A stretch of DNA of 61,503 nucleotides from UBA4636 sp963650915. Lineage in GTDB: Bacteria; Bacillota; Clostridia; Christensenellales; Borkfalkiaceae. The notes beneath the pieces are model-generated. The model was not told the DNA's origin and did no database searches. It worked only from the letters and a program-made list of their open reading frames with translations. Each line of letters starts with the position of its first letter. Positions within the stretch are counted from its first letter, which is position 1. Positions 37,653-45,963 of the stretch are shown piece after piece. The stretch covers positions 1-61,503 of the forward strand of contig CAVJMJ010000016.1 in the NCBI GenBank assembly GCA_963650915.1, written 5' to 3'. The position numbers were made by a program, and so were the translations under genes.

Positions 37653-37681
37653 ATTATACCACGTTTCTTGCAAAAATGCAA
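37653..37681 (-). promoter_or_regulatory. Leftward promoter at the junction
   Basis: TATAAT (37653-37658) is centred in the palindrome TGGTATTATACCA, and TTGCAT lies 17 bases upstream (37676-37681). It would transcribe the tandem repeat and possibly tgt through a 630-base leader. Confidence 0.55.
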
Positions 37682-37813
37682 GCCGTTTTAGTGCCTTATA
37701 ACCGCGTGGAGCGTTTTTATTGTTTCCATTGTGTTAGGTTGTAGTTCGGGACGCATAAAGCGCAAATCAGCGTTTTCGCCCTTATATATTATATAAGGAT
37801 ATAGAGCAGCAGG

Positions 37814-38164
37814 TCATTTGGAAGCCAATTCATTGATAAATGTCTTAACCGTTTCGAACGCCGAAAGCATTGCAACCTGCTCTTGCATAGTCATCGTTTT
37901 GTGTTTATCGTTATACTTCGCACAATCCCCGATTTCTTTGTTTATCCTTTTTACAAGCGTCTTTGCAAAATTTTTCACGGCAACTTTATCTCCGCCGTCG
38001 CAGCATTCATCTATGTAACGCTGGAACCTTTCGGTAAGCGAAACGTGCGAAGGAGCGTTCGTCCTGTCAAGTATCGCCGTTCCGATTTCCACTAATTCAG
38101 TTACGGTTTGTTCTTCCGTCTTCCACGTGTTTCTCATATACTGTTGCAATTTTGTTAAATCCAT
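37814..38164 (-). CDS. Phage protein of unknown function
   Basis: A 116-aa predominantly helical, charged protein, the last gene of the leftward accessory unit. No family is recognised. A good GGAGG site lies six bases before the start. Nearest neighbour upstream ends nine bases away. Confidence 0.65.
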   Translation of the reverse strand: MDLTKLQQYMRNTWKTEEQTVTELVEIGTAILDRTNAPSHVSLTERFQRYIDECCDGGDKVAVKNFAKTLVKRINKEIGDCAKYNDKHKTMTMQEQVAMLSAFETVKTFINELASK

Positions 38165-38173
38165 ATTTGCCTC

Positions 38174-38584
38174 CTATTCGCAAACGAAGATGTAGGTATC
38201 TCCGATTACGTTTACATATTCATTGTTAAGTATCGTTTCAAGCGTGATTTCTTCACCGCTTTCCGTGTCGTATATTTTATCGTCTTCATACTCGAAGCCG
38301 TCGTTCCCGTATATATCTTCAAGCAAATCCGTCCACTCTATACTTGCGGAATATGAGTCTATACCGAAATAACCAAGTATCTTTTCTGTCGGGCTCAATT
38401 TTGAAAGCGTGACTTTCAACGATGTTATAAACTCGGCAATCGTGCAGTGGTCGTAAATATAATCTGTTGAGAAATAGGTGAAGTATCTGCCTTTTGAATC
38501 GAAGATTTTTAGTCTGTCCTTTTCTTCTCTCGCATTTGGCTCTTCACAGAAAAGCGATCCGATTTTAGTTTTTAATTCAATCAT
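38174..38584 (-). CDS. Phage protein of unknown function
   Basis: A 136-aa acidic protein with alternating strands and helices (FDSKGRYFTYFSTDYIYD; then YGNDGFEYEDDKIYD). No family is recognised. It overlaps the upstream gene by eight bases, implying co-translation. Confidence 0.65.
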   Translation of the reverse strand: MIELKTKIGSLFCEEPNAREEKDRLKIFDSKGRYFTYFSTDYIYDHCTIAEFITSLKVTLSKLSPTEKILGYFGIDSYSASIEWTDLLEDIYGNDGFEYEDDKIYDTESGEEITLETILNNEYVNVIGDTYIFVCE

Positions 38585-38897
38585 CGTCTTCCTCCTGTTT
38601 AAGAAGTCTATTGCAGTCGTCGATTTTGCTGTCTAAACTACAACGCAGGTCATCGAGGGTGCCCATTATTTTTTCGAAGTCATCTCTATAATCCTCTATC
38701 GCCGCGACTTTCAAGGTAAAGAAGTAGTGTACAACGCTCTTTTCTTCGAGCGTCACAATCTCTGCTTTTGTTTCGTGGTCGTTCCTATTATAATCGTCAA
38801 CTATTTCCTGCGTAATAGATTTACGCATTTCGTGCCAGTTTTTTATTTCTCCCGTATATTTGTCTCTGTAAATTACTACCTGAATATTTCTGTCCAT
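38577..38897 (-). CDS. Phage protein of unknown function
   Basis: A 106-aa protein with an N-terminal beta segment (MDRNIQVVIYRDKYTGEIKNW) and a C-terminal coiled-coil-like helix ending in EEDDD. The start overlaps the stop of the upstream gene by one base (TAATG). No family recognised. Confidence 0.65.
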   Translation of the reverse strand: MDRNIQVVIYRDKYTGEIKNWHEMRKSITQEIVDDYNRNDHETKAEIVTLEEKSVVHYFFTLKVAAIEDYRDDFEKIMGTLDDLRCSLDSKIDDCNRLLKQEEDDD

Positions 38898-39091
38898 TAC
38901 AACACCTCCGCTTTTATGACGTGCGATTTTCTAAAACTGTAATTGCCGCAAGCATATCTTCCCGGCTTCCACTCGGCAATCGTCAACGTTCCTGTTATTA
39001 CTTTCCCGCTGAATAGCGTTATGCTGACGTTCTTACCGAGCATTGCATTTAGTTCTGCACTTTCGTGTGAGTATTCCGCTTTCTTTTTCAT
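38897..39091 (-). CDS. Small phage protein, possibly Sm-like
   Basis: A 64-aa protein whose core, GKNVSITLFSGKVITGTLTI, has the G-x-x-V-x-V-x-L-x-x-G-x-x-x-x-G-x-L rhythm of the first Sm motif of LSm/Hfq-fold proteins; the rest is short and basic. The fold is a guess from this pattern only. One-base TAATG overlap with the next gene. Confidence 0.55.
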   Translation of the reverse strand: MKKKAEYSHESAELNAMLGKNVSITLFSGKVITGTLTIAEWKPGRYACGNYSFRKSHVIKAEVL

Positions 39092-39092
39092 C

Positions 39093-39287
39093 TTAACCTC
39101 CGTTTTTATTTTCTTCTATTCCGAGATAATCCAACTCGAAATTTTTGATTTCTTCTTGCGACAACTCTCTGTCGTAAAGAAGTAAGTCGTAATACTTCCC
39201 GCTTTTATCGTCCAGCCTCCTTACGAAACCCTGCATTGGCTGGCAGCCGATAGAAAATCCCCGCAATCTCATTCCGTACTTATACAT
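39093..39287 (-). CDS. Conserved small phage protein
   Basis: A 64-aa protein with MRLRGFSIGCQPMQGFVRR and KYYDLLLYDRELSQEEI. Similar small proteins with G-F-S-x-G-C-Q-P and YYDxLxYDRxL occur in Clostridial phages; no function is known to me. It overlaps the ASCH-domain gene by eight bases. Confidence 0.65.
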   Translation of the reverse strand: MYKYGMRLRGFSIGCQPMQGFVRRLDDKSGKYYDLLLYDRELSQEEIKNFELDYLGIEENKNGG

Positions 39288-39990
39288 TTTTTATTTCCTC
39301 CACGTAGCACCAACTTTGCGGTGGCCTTTTAATCGGCTTTCTCCCTTTGCCTCGGCAATAGGCATAATCTTCATAATCATCGTATTCGCCGCCGCAACTC
39401 GGACAGTCAGAGTAAGGGCAATCCTCTTCCGTGGTATTCTCATCACCGCAGAACCACCCGTCATAAAATCCAAAGTCATCTTTTTGATAATGTGCAATTT
39501 TGCACTTTGTCGCAGATGAACAATAATACGAGAAGTCGCTAAATTCAATCGGATAGTCGTAAATCTTTAAGTCGGATATGTGCCAACCGTAACCGCTATT
39601 TCCACTACCTATGTAAGAGTGCAAATCGTTATAGGTAAGGCAAGATTTTTCGAGTATGTCTTTTAGATATGACTTATCCCACGCAGGGTAAGGGACATCA
39701 AACTTTTCAATCTTATCGCACACAAACTCGCCGATAACCTTGCCGTTCATATACCCATCTGCCACAAGACTGTCTTTGTTATGCTGCACGCAGCCGAGTT
39801 TGATTTTGGAGTTGTTTTTGTTGATATACCTCAAATCATATAAGTGATGATACTTCGGCGTATTTGTGCAATAAATATAAGCCTTGAACGGCACTTCTTC
39901 CGGCGCAGACTTTCTAACTTCGATTGTCTTTTCGCCGTTTGCGATTTTTTCGCACCACTTTGGGTGAATACTTATTAAAACTGACCTCAT
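39280..39990 (-). CDS. ASCH/PUA-like domain phage protein
   Basis: A 236-aa protein starting SVLISIHPKWCEKIANGEKT and continuing with IEVRKSAPE, the ASCH (PUA-related, RNA-binding) domain signature. The C-terminal part has a Cys-rich segment (CPYSDCPSCGGEYDD...CRGKG) that could bind zinc. Phage ASCH proteins are common; a role in RNA or translation control is likely but unproven. Confidence 0.75.
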   Translation of the reverse strand: MRSVLISIHPKWCEKIANGEKTIEVRKSAPEEVPFKAYIYCTNTPKYHHLYDLRYINKNNSKIKLGCVQHNKDSLVADGYMNGKVIGEFVCDKIEKFDVPYPAWDKSYLKDILEKSCLTYNDLHSYIGSGNSGYGWHISDLKIYDYPIEFSDFSYYCSSATKCKIAHYQKDDFGFYDGWFCGDENTTEEDCPYSDCPSCGGEYDDYEDYAYCRGKGRKPIKRPPQSWCYVEEIKNV

Positions 39991-40181
39991 TATTCTAATA
40001 CCGCCGTTAAAAATTCTATCATTCCGTCGTAACTGTCGTCTGCATAGTCGCCTATCTCATCAACCTCTGTTTGTCTATCAACCGCACCAACCTCTTTTAA
40101 CTCTTTTAAGAGTTCATAAGGGTTTACATAGCAGTTATCTTCGCAATAGTCATATATCGCTTTCCACTGTGTTTTCGTCAT
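39990..40181 (-). CDS. Small acidic phage protein
   Basis: A 63-aa acidic protein (MTKTQWKAIYDYCEDNCYV...). The ATG at 40181 with AAGGGG upstream is preferred to a TTG at 40202. The stop overlaps the ASCH gene by one base. Function unknown. Confidence 0.6.
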   Translation of the reverse strand: MTKTQWKAIYDYCEDNCYVNPYELLKELKEVGAVDRQTEVDEIGDYADDSYDGMIEFLTAVLE

Positions 40182-40194
40182 CTCTGCGTTCCCC

Positions 40195-40425
40195 TTATTC
40201 AAACCACTTGCTTTCTATGAAGCCAACGACCTCATACATCAAATTTACCACTTCCTGCATATTAGCCTCGATATGTTGGAGTTCTCGCTTTCTCTCGAAC
40301 TCTCCCTTGTAATCCGCGTCTATCTCATCATCGGCAATTTTGTTTATATAAGCCTCGTTTTCTCTGATAAACTCTTGTATGTGTCGGTATTGCTTTACCA
40401 CATCGGGTTCTTTCGCTTTTGCCAT
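40195..40425 (-). CDS. Small helical phage protein
   Basis: A 76-aa, probably all-helical charged protein (YRHIQEFIRENEAYINKIADDEID...). No family recognised. Standard ribosome site upstream. Confidence 0.6.
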   Translation of the reverse strand: MAKAKEPDVVKQYRHIQEFIRENEAYINKIADDEIDADYKGEFERKRELQHIEANMQEVVNLMYEVVGFIESKWFE

Positions 40426-40435
40426 TTTGCCACCT

Positions 40436-40798
40436 TTACTTGTTCACGAAGTTGAACGACGGCTTATCTCGTCTTTCCGTGCAATTCTCGCACCATTTCA
40501 ACACGCAATCTGCAATAAACTTCTGGCCGCTTGTGGTTGTTCCGTCGCTGAATATGATTCCGTCGCTGTCCTCTATGCGATGAATCCAGTAGCAATATCC
40601 GCGCCATTCGGGTGTGAACGAAATTCGGTCTATTCTATCTTTTCTCGGAAACCACATCACGATAGGCTGATTATCGTATTTCTGTTTCATTTGGTTGAAT
40701 ATCCAATCCGCCAAACTTTCGAGCGAGTCGAATGTTTTTGTTAGCCCACGCTTTCTCATAAAGTCGTTTTGGTACATTTCGTAATCAATTTTTATCAT
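40436..40798 (-). CDS. Phage protein of unknown function
   Basis: A 120-aa protein with a helical N-terminus (LESLADWIFNQMKQKY) and a Trp/Tyr-rich beta segment (FTPEWRGYCYWIHRIED). AAAGGAG upstream supports the start at 40798 over one at 40834. No family recognised. Confidence 0.65.
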   Translation of the reverse strand: MIKIDYEMYQNDFMRKRGLTKTFDSLESLADWIFNQMKQKYDNQPIVMWFPRKDRIDRISFTPEWRGYCYWIHRIEDSDGIIFSDGTTTSGQKFIADCVLKWCENCTERRDKPSFNFVNK

Positions 40799-40815
40799 TT
40801 TGTCGTCTCCTTTTT

Positions 40816-41001
40816 TTAATTCCAGCCGGAACATTTTTTCTGTGCTTCTTTACAAGCCCAGCAACGTTCGTAGCAACCTGTTTCTTCGTCGTAGAATATA
40901 TCCTCGCTAAATATCAAGCACTCTTCGCTGTCGCAACAAAAATAGTCGCAACTACCGCAGTCATCGCTCGGCACTTCTACCATAACTTCAATCTTTGCCA
41001 T
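40816..41001 (-). CDS. Small cysteine-rich phage protein
   Basis: A 61-aa protein with ten cysteines in clusters (CGSCDYFCCDSEEC, then CYERCWACKEAQKKC), suggesting one or two zinc sites. AAAGGAG precedes the start at 41001. It overlaps the upstream gene by 14 bases. Function unknown. Confidence 0.65.
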   Translation of the reverse strand: MAKIEVMVEVPSDDCGSCDYFCCDSEECLIFSEDIFYDEETGCYERCWACKEAQKKCSGWN

Positions 41002-41371
41002 CTTCAAACTCCTTTAATAAATTATTCAGTTGCTCGCTCGTTACCTCTATAAATTCCGGATAAAACTCGCTGCAAGACTTTCCATATTTCTTTCTCAATT
41101 TTCCTGCAAAATCTTTCGCACCAATCTCTCTCGCTTGAATGAGCCGTTTTTCTCTGTCCTTGATATATGCTACGAGATATTCGGCATACTTGCTCTTGCT
41201 TGCGATTTCGTCGTCTTTCGCTTTGAGAAGTTCGCCGACTTCTTCTGCTATTTGCTCTGCAATGTGGTCTATATCGTTGCAATCTAACGTAAGTAAATCG
41301 TCTTCGCCTACGCTATGTGCGGCATTTGAATCTATCGCATTTTTTACAATTAAAATTAGTTTATCTTTCAT
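40988..41371 (-). CDS. Phage protein of unknown function
   Basis: A 127-aa mostly helical protein with a coiled-coil centre (EVGELLKAKDDEIASKSKYAE). It overlaps the YopX-like gene upstream by four bases (ATGA). No specific family recognised. Confidence 0.65.
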   Translation of the reverse strand: MKDKLILIVKNAIDSNAAHSVGEDDLLTLDCNDIDHIAEQIAEEVGELLKAKDDEIASKSKYAEYLVAYIKDREKRLIQAREIGAKDFAGKLRKKYGKSCSEFYPEFIEVTSEQLNNLLKEFEDGKD

Positions 41372-41829
41372 TCTAAAACCTCCAAGAGTTCAGGGCTGTC
41401 GTGAAGATTGCCCACGACTTCGAGCATAGGCAATTCACCATCACAACAGTTCAAATTCCAGTAAATCTCCCAAAGAGAAACGAAATTATCATTATTGCAC
41501 CAATTTTCAAGTTCTAACGGCAGTTCTTTATCCGTTCCTATTCCGAAAGCACCACACTTTTGCACCACCGTCCCGAAAAACTCGGTGCAATCTTCCGGAT
41601 AATAGTAGGCATCTTCATCGCAATACCTTACGGCATCGCCCTCAAATATCTTTTTGCCGTTCTTGTCTACAAGCTCTGAATATTGCCCAACAGTTTCAGG
41701 GATAATCTCATAGGCAATGTTTTCATTATCCTTGTCGATAATATGTAACACGCCCCACATTTTAGCGAGAAAGCCATACACCAACTTTCCGTTGTCTTTA
41801 CGTTTTGCTCTAAATAAAATTTCTCTCAT
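41368..41829 (-). CDS. YopX-family phage protein
   Basis: A 153-aa protein beginning MREILFRAKRKDNGKLVYGF with VGQYSELVDKNGKKIFEGD and the closing VVGNLHDSPELLE, all typical of the YopX family found in Gram-positive phages. Function is not known. AAGGAG eight bases upstream supports ATG 41829 over GTG 41838. Confidence 0.87.
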   Translation of the reverse strand: MREILFRAKRKDNGKLVYGFLAKMWGVLHIIDKDNENIAYEIIPETVGQYSELVDKNGKKIFEGDAVRYCDEDAYYYPEDCTEFFGTVVQKCGAFGIGTDKELPLELENWCNNDNFVSLWEIYWNLNCCDGELPMLEVVGNLHDSPELLEVLE

Positions 41830-41841
41830 ATTCCGCACTCC

Positions 41842-42132
41842 TTAATCCATATAATAAGACGCTTCTTCAATGAAGTCCCACTTGTTAGTGGCAATTACCT
41901 CTTCAATCGTTTTACCTATATCCACCACCAAACAGTTTATGTAATTGGCGATTGCGTTTGCTGTCAATCTCTCCGATTTTAGATAGATATAATACGCAAA
42001 CTCGCATATATCTTCAAAGTCCTTATCCGACATTTCAAAGTCAAGCACGCAATCGCACTCGTCCGCTATTAGCAACTCGCCAACGTTAATACCTAAGTCT
42101 TTTACTTTTTCTAACTTTTCTCTGTATGTCAT
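41842..42132 (-). CDS. Acidic phage protein of unknown function
   Basis: A 96-aa acidic, helical protein with aromatic C-terminal end (WDFIEEASYYMD). Overlaps the upstream gene by four bases (ATGA). No family recognised. Confidence 0.6.
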   Translation of the reverse strand: MTYREKLEKVKDLGINVGELLIADECDCVLDFEMSDKDFEDICEFAYYIYLKSERLTANAIANYINCLVVDIGKTIEEVIATNKWDFIEEASYYMD

Positions 42133-42503
42133 TGTAACTGTTCTCCTTTTCTATATTCTTTTTCTAATTTTTCGATAATCCCGAATACTTCGTCGCTATC
42201 CATATCTTCCTTTGTTTCATCGTTTACCGCTCTGATAGTCACAACCCCGTATAGTTGTTGTTTCAGTTTGGCAAAAGCCTGTAACACGGCCTTTGAAGCG
42301 TCCTGTTTCGTCTTTTTAAGTTCTGCTTGTAACTTGCCGACTAACTTTTCGGAATAGGCGAGGCAGGTATGCTCTTTGATATACTTGTCGTACCAGCCAC
42401 GCCAGTCTTTCGACTCGCAGGTCGGGCAAACTTGTCTTCCTTCCGGAATAACATCGCCGCAGGCTACACACCTGTTATCGTTGGTAACTTCTTTTCTTTC
42501 CAT
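42129..42503 (-). CDS. Phage protein with N-terminal zinc ribbon
   Basis: A 124-aa protein with CVACGDVIPEGRQVCPTC near the N-terminus, a C-x2-C...C-x2-C zinc ribbon, and a helical C-terminal part. The N-terminal 13 codons overlap the Gp37/Gp68-like gene by 40 bases, an unusually long overlap for this region. Function unknown. Confidence 0.65.
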   Translation of the reverse strand: MERKEVTNDNRCVACGDVIPEGRQVCPTCESKDWRGWYDKYIKEHTCLAYSEKLVGKLQAELKKTKQDASKAVLQAFAKLKQQLYGVVTIRAVNDETKEDMDSDEVFGIIEKLEKEYRKGEQLQ

Positions 42504-43171
42504 ATCTCTTTGTCCTGCCTGAATTTATTTTCGCCTACAATGTCGCGCAGGCTTTCTTTCATAAAGACCTTCATACCGAACTCGTCTGCTTTCGCTACGA
42601 TGTCGTCTATCCATTGCTGCTGCGGAACGCTCTTCCCTTTACGGTTTCCCGTTTCTGCGCCGATGATAATCGTCTTAACCGCTCTGCCTTTCAGCCAATC
42701 TGGGAAGTTGATTTTTGCGAGTAGCGGCTCTATGCTTAAAAAGTCGAAGTATTCCAAAAACGGCAAATTGAGAAAATCCATTTGGCACGTTATAGAAACG
42801 CCTAAATAAACGTTTTTAAGCAAGTTTCCGTTTGCCATAATATAGTTATTGCGTTTTACCATTAACTCGTAAGGACGCTTTGTAAGAACTATATACTTGT
42901 GTTGCGGATAACGTTGCGTCGCGTCCATAACTTGATTGAACCACTCTTGCTTCCAGCACCCTGCGTCGCTCATACTGTCGATAAACACAGTTTTCGGAGT
43001 CTTGATTGCAAACTGTTCCAGCCGTTCCGGGAAGAACTCCGGCTCGTTCCAATTCTCAATAAAGTGGAAGCGATCGTTTATCTTACGAGCGTAGCAATAT
43101 GGACAACCGTTAGGACAACCTACAATCGGATTTACCGTGCAGTCACACCAATCAATCTTTGTTGATTTCAT
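42464..43171 (-). CDS. Phage Gp37/Gp68 (DUF5131) radical-SAM-like protein
   Basis: A 235-aa protein with IDWCDCTVNPIVGCPNGCPY then CYARKIN: the C-x3-C-x2-C cluster motif and context match phage Gp37/Gp68, a family resembling radical SAM enzymes. Further family phrases are FIDSMSDAG, VLTKRPYEL and LSIEPLLAKI. Its biochemical role is unknown; the cluster residues are intact. Confidence 0.88.
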   Translation of the reverse strand: MKSTKIDWCDCTVNPIVGCPNGCPYCYARKINDRFHFIENWNEPEFFPERLEQFAIKTPKTVFIDSMSDAGCWKQEWFNQVMDATQRYPQHKYIVLTKRPYELMVKRNNYIMANGNLLKNVYLGVSITCQMDFLNLPFLEYFDFLSIEPLLAKINFPDWLKGRAVKTIIIGAETGNRKGKSVPQQQWIDDIVAKADEFGMKVFMKESLRDIVGENKFRQDKEIWKEKKLPTITGV

Positions 43172-43518
43172 ACCGCTTTTCTTCTCCTTCTTTCGATTTC
43201 TTGTTTCTTTTTCAGCAGTTTTGCTGCAAGTATCGAGTACATATCTTCTATTTCTTCCGCGTCCTTTACAAGTGCACTTATCGAACTCGGAACCCCACGA
43301 GTTCCCCTAATGTTGACATACACCTCAACGTGTTCGTCTACATCGAAATTCAATGAAATATCACATACTTGCTCGTAGATGTCTATGTCCTTGCGAAGAT
43401 ACAAAACCAAATCCTCGCCCTCAGGCGACCAATTTTCTATCTCGATTTCTTCGTCCATAACGTTTACTTTCCAGCCGCAATCTTCAATCACTTTCAAGTA
43501 TTCTTTGTATGCTCTCAT
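43168..43518 (-). CDS. Phage protein of unknown function
   Basis: A 116-aa protein: alpha/beta N-terminus and a basic helical tail (KKKQEIERRRRKAV). AAGGAG before the ATG at 43518 makes this start better than one at 43581. Four-base overlap with the Gp37/Gp68 gene downstream. Confidence 0.65.
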   Translation of the reverse strand: MRAYKEYLKVIEDCGWKVNVMDEEIEIENWSPEGEDLVLYLRKDIDIYEQVCDISLNFDVDEHVEVYVNIRGTRGVPSSISALVKDAEEIEDMYSILAAKLLKKKQEIERRRRKAV

Positions 43519-43528
43519 ACTTAACTCC

Positions 43529-43981
43529 TTATATCTTGCATTTTTTCTGCAGCCAGTCGGAGAACCAATCAATGTCGTCAAGGCAATAATCTCTCGCCTT
43601 TTCGGTTATTCCCATTCCTTCGCCGGCGGCTTCTCTTGCGTGAATTTCTTTTATCAGAATATCCTCAATCTGTTCTCTCGAAAACAGGTAAGTAAGAAAA
43701 CCGTTAAGGCGAACGGAACCTCTGTCTTCTGCACCGCTTTCGATAGCGTTATCGAGAGTTGCGCATTGAACTATGCAATGCTCGCAAAAACCTTCGTGCA
43801 ACTCGTCTTCTTCGTAGTAGTCGTCACACCCTTTACAGGCATACACTTCTTCAACGTCTCCCCCGCAGGGGCAAGTTTCCCAGTATTCGTATGTCCCTCC
43901 GGCATAGTCGCTGACGTATTCTTTTCTTGTCACGAGTTCATCATCGTCTAAAATGCGACCACAATCCGAACACTTATACAT
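43529..43981 (-). CDS. Phage protein with zinc-finger N-terminus
   Basis: A 150-aa protein with paired cysteines in MYKCSDCGR, TCPCGGD, YACKGCDDYY and FCEHC, consistent with two zinc ribbons, followed by a helical domain. Function unknown; a regulatory or nucleic-acid-binding role is possible. Confidence 0.7.
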   Translation of the reverse strand: MYKCSDCGRILDDDELVTRKEYVSDYAGGTYEYWETCPCGGDVEEVYACKGCDDYYEEDELHEGFCEHCIVQCATLDNAIESGAEDRGSVRLNGFLTYLFSREQIEDILIKEIHAREAAGEGMGITEKARDYCLDDIDWFSDWLQKKCKI

Positions 43982-44030
43982 TGCTGATACCTCCTAAAAA
44001 ATTTGAGCAAACGCAGGCAATTTGCCTTAT

Positions 44031-44384
44031 TTACCTTCTATAAACTGCCGTTTCTAAGTCGCTGATGTTCTTTTCGAGCAAACGCTCGATTGCAAACATT
44101 GCTTCCTGTGGATTGCCGGCTATATCCGCTTCGATTCTCGTTACCGAATTGCAAAGCAACGTAAGTAACTGTTTTGTGCCTCTTAACTCTGTCAATATGG
44201 TTTCTACATTCTTTCTTTCGTTGGTCATAGATGAACCTCCTATTTGTCGCGCTGCCTGCGTTCGCTCCTGTAAAAATGAAGCGGACTCACCATATATCAC
44301 AAACATCGCCGCCTGTCTATCGGTCGGATTGTCTACCCCGTAGAACAATCTCAACTTAGCCTTCGCCTGTTCTATCGTTTCCAT
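44031..44384 (-). CDS. Helical phage protein of unknown function
   Basis: A 117-aa protein (METIEQAKAKLRLFYGVDNP...), mostly helical. An in-frame internal start exists at about 44229. No family recognised. It sits 16 bases downstream of the first gene of this unit. Confidence 0.6.
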   Translation of the reverse strand: METIEQAKAKLRLFYGVDNPTDRQAAMFVIYGESASFLQERTQAARQIGGSSMTNERKNVETILTELRGTKQLLTLLCNSVTRIEADIAGNPQEAMFAIERLLEKNISDLETAVYRR

Positions 44385-44400
44385 CGTCTTTTCCTCCCCG

Positions 44401-44787
44401 TTACGCTACCACCCATTTAAGGGCGGCTATTTTCATTTTGAGTTCTCTTGCGTACTCTCTGTATCTTCTTGCTTCCGCTTTCCAAAAATCTCTATCAAGA
44501 TCGTTGAGTTCCATATATTCTTTGTATCTTGCAATGTCTTCTGTAATTTGCTTAACCTCTTTCTGCAATCCGGCAATTTCGTCCAGTATTTCCTGTCTGA
44601 ATTTTGCCGCTTCTTCTCTTCTTTTGATTGCCGAGTCACTTTCGGGGATTGCCGCGATGTCGAGCATTGCTACGAATTGTTGTTTCGTCACGTTTTCGGG
44701 CAACGCTGTGTACATTTGCTCATAGATTCTGTAAGTTTCTTCCGTTACTTCTTTCCCGACCATTTCTTCAAATTCACATTTCATCAT
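44401..44787 (-). CDS. Coiled-coil phage protein, first gene of a unit
   Basis: A 128-aa protein with a long central coiled coil (FRQEILDEIAGLQKEVKQIT...). Start MM at 44787 with AAAGGAG upstream. It is the first gene behind the operator-bearing promoter at 44842-44870 and heads the unit ending at 37814. Function unknown. Confidence 0.65.
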   Translation of the reverse strand: MMKCEFEEMVGKEVTEETYRIYEQMYTALPENVTKQQFVAMLDIAAIPESDSAIKRREEAAKFRQEILDEIAGLQKEVKQITEDIARYKEYMELNDLDRDFWKAEARRYREYARELKMKIAALKWVVA

Positions 44788-44841
44788 AAGGCTTTGTCTC
44801 CTTTTTTGCTTGCATTTGCTTTAATTTTTAATTGTAATCTT

Positions 44842-44870
44842 ATTATATCTTACAGAACTGTAATTGTAAA
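44842..44870 (-). promoter_or_regulatory. Phage promoter P1 with palindromic operator
   Basis: Leftward TTTACA (44865-44870) and TATAAT (44842-44847), spacer 17. The spacer contains the perfect palindrome TTACAGAACTGTAA (44850-44863). Upstream are A/T tracts like those at P2 and P3. Confidence 0.85.
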
Positions 44871-44940
44871 GCATATTTAAGCCTTTTTATGAAAAAAATA
44901 ATTTTTTTTGTTTTTTTTATTGTTTTATTCTTCAAGAGGG

Positions 44941-44968
44941 CAAAAAGAAAGGACGCATTTCTGCGTCC
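44941..44968 (-). terminator. Phage unit terminator
   Basis: GGACGCA/TGCGTCC (44951-44957, 44962-44968) followed leftward by TTTCTTTTT. It ends the unit 49475 to 44976, just upstream of promoter P1. Confidence 0.85.
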
Positions 44969-44975
44969 CTAAGCG

Positions 44976-45479
44976 TTAATCTCCGAAATATTCTTCCTTG
45001 TCTTCCCCACCGCAGTCCTCATAGAACTTCTCGGCATTTTCTTTTGTTATCGACGCAAGGCAAGCACTGTCTCCGGTCTCGAAGTAGGCAACCGTGAAGA
45101 ACTTCCCTGACGGTATGTCTTTGAACAACTCGAACCAACCGCCGTAGAGTTTCGGGCTGTGGCATATCGACGTTGCCTTGTCTGTGTCGAACGTATAGCC
45201 GTCAACGCACTGCACTACCCTTTCTCCGGTGCTTTTGTTCCGTTGCTTTAATACGGCATTGCTATCAGCGTCAACCATCTGAATCTCGTAGCCGAGTATT
45301 TTGGCTATCTTTACCCATTCTTCTGCGTCAAGCGTGCAATTTTTAAGACGGTTAGAGAAGTTCTGCGAACTCCACCCCATCTGTTCGGCAACATATTTCT
45401 TTTTTACTCCACGTTTAAGCATTGCTTCCGTGAGCATTTCTACTACGGTCATTTCGTTACTTCCTATCACTTGATACAT
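44976..45479 (-). CDS. XRE-type helix-turn-helix phage protein
   Basis: A 167-aa protein: residues 1-60 form a Cro/CI-like helix-turn-helix (KKYVAEQMGWSSQNFSNRLK), followed by an unrecognised 100-residue domain with Trp/Phe-rich segment GGWFELFKDIPSGKFF. It may be a regulator of the palindromic operators, but that is unproven. It lies last in its unit, before the terminator. Confidence 0.72.
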   Translation of the reverse strand: MYQVIGSNEMTVVEMLTEAMLKRGVKKKYVAEQMGWSSQNFSNRLKNCTLDAEEWVKIAKILGYEIQMVDADSNAVLKQRNKSTGERVVQCVDGYTFDTDKATSICHSPKLYGGWFELFKDIPSGKFFTVAYFETGDSACLASITKENAEKFYEDCGGEDKEEYFGD

Positions 45480-45539
45480 ATATCATACTCCTTTTCGTTT
45501 AATCTGTCAAGTATTTCCACGTTTACATTGAAACATTTA

Positions 45540-45962
45540 TTAGTAATATTCTTTCTGAATTTCTACAAAGATAATATCGTCTTCGCTTAACGTCGTTCCT
45601 TCGCCGTTTTCGAGACACCATATAATTTCTTCCGTTATCTCATCTTTTATATCTTCTTCCGGCTCGCCCTCGTATATCGAGCGAAGGATGGCAACGCCGC
45701 CTCCGTAATAATCGACAACCACGACCATATCCGAACTGTCGAACCCGCAATCGCAAGTCTTAATCCCGTACCAACCCGACGTAGAGGCTTTAAGTTCGTC
45801 CAAATCCTGATCGTGATCTACAAACTCATCGAAACTCGATAAAGCGAAGTCGTAGGTGAACCTTATATCCTTTACAAGCCTGTCGGATTTGCTTATCTTG
45901 TTTGCTAACGATGTCGCAAACTCTCCTATTGCCAACAGCATATATTTATCTTGCTTCACCAT
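45540..45962 (-). CDS. Acidic phage protein of unknown function
   Basis: A 140-aa acidic protein with alternating strands (CGFDSSDMVVVVDYYGGGVAI). GGAGGG upstream supports 45962 over an earlier start at 45980. It begins two bases from the end of the upstream gene. Confidence 0.62.
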   Translation of the reverse strand: MVKQDKYMLLAIGEFATSLANKISKSDRLVKDIRFTYDFALSSFDEFVDHDQDLDELKASTSGWYGIKTCDCGFDSSDMVVVVDYYGGGVAILRSIYEGEPEEDIKDEITEEIIWCLENGEGTTLSEDDIIFVEIQKEYY

Positions 45963-45963
45963 A

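Larger units (their letters stand above)
37019..37813. other. Host-phage junction region
   Basis: No gene is supported. From left to right it holds a degenerate triple GTGAATTGC phrase, an inverted copy of the REP-like repeat (37201-37218), the 136-bp tandem repeat (37248-37536), a leftward promoter (37653-37681) and a hairpin CTTGCA/TGCAAG at its -35 side. The prophage attachment site, if any, should be here but cannot be recognised. Confidence 0.5.

Noticed and set aside
37019..37813. Prophage attachment site or tRNA at the junction
   Set aside because: No tRNA-like cloverleaf and no second copy of any junction sequence could be identified at the other end, which lies outside the window.
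44976..45479. Naming the XRE-type protein as the repressor of P1-P3
   Set aside because: The helix-turn-helix is plausible, but nothing in the sequence ties it to the palindrome, and the real repressor may be outside the window.
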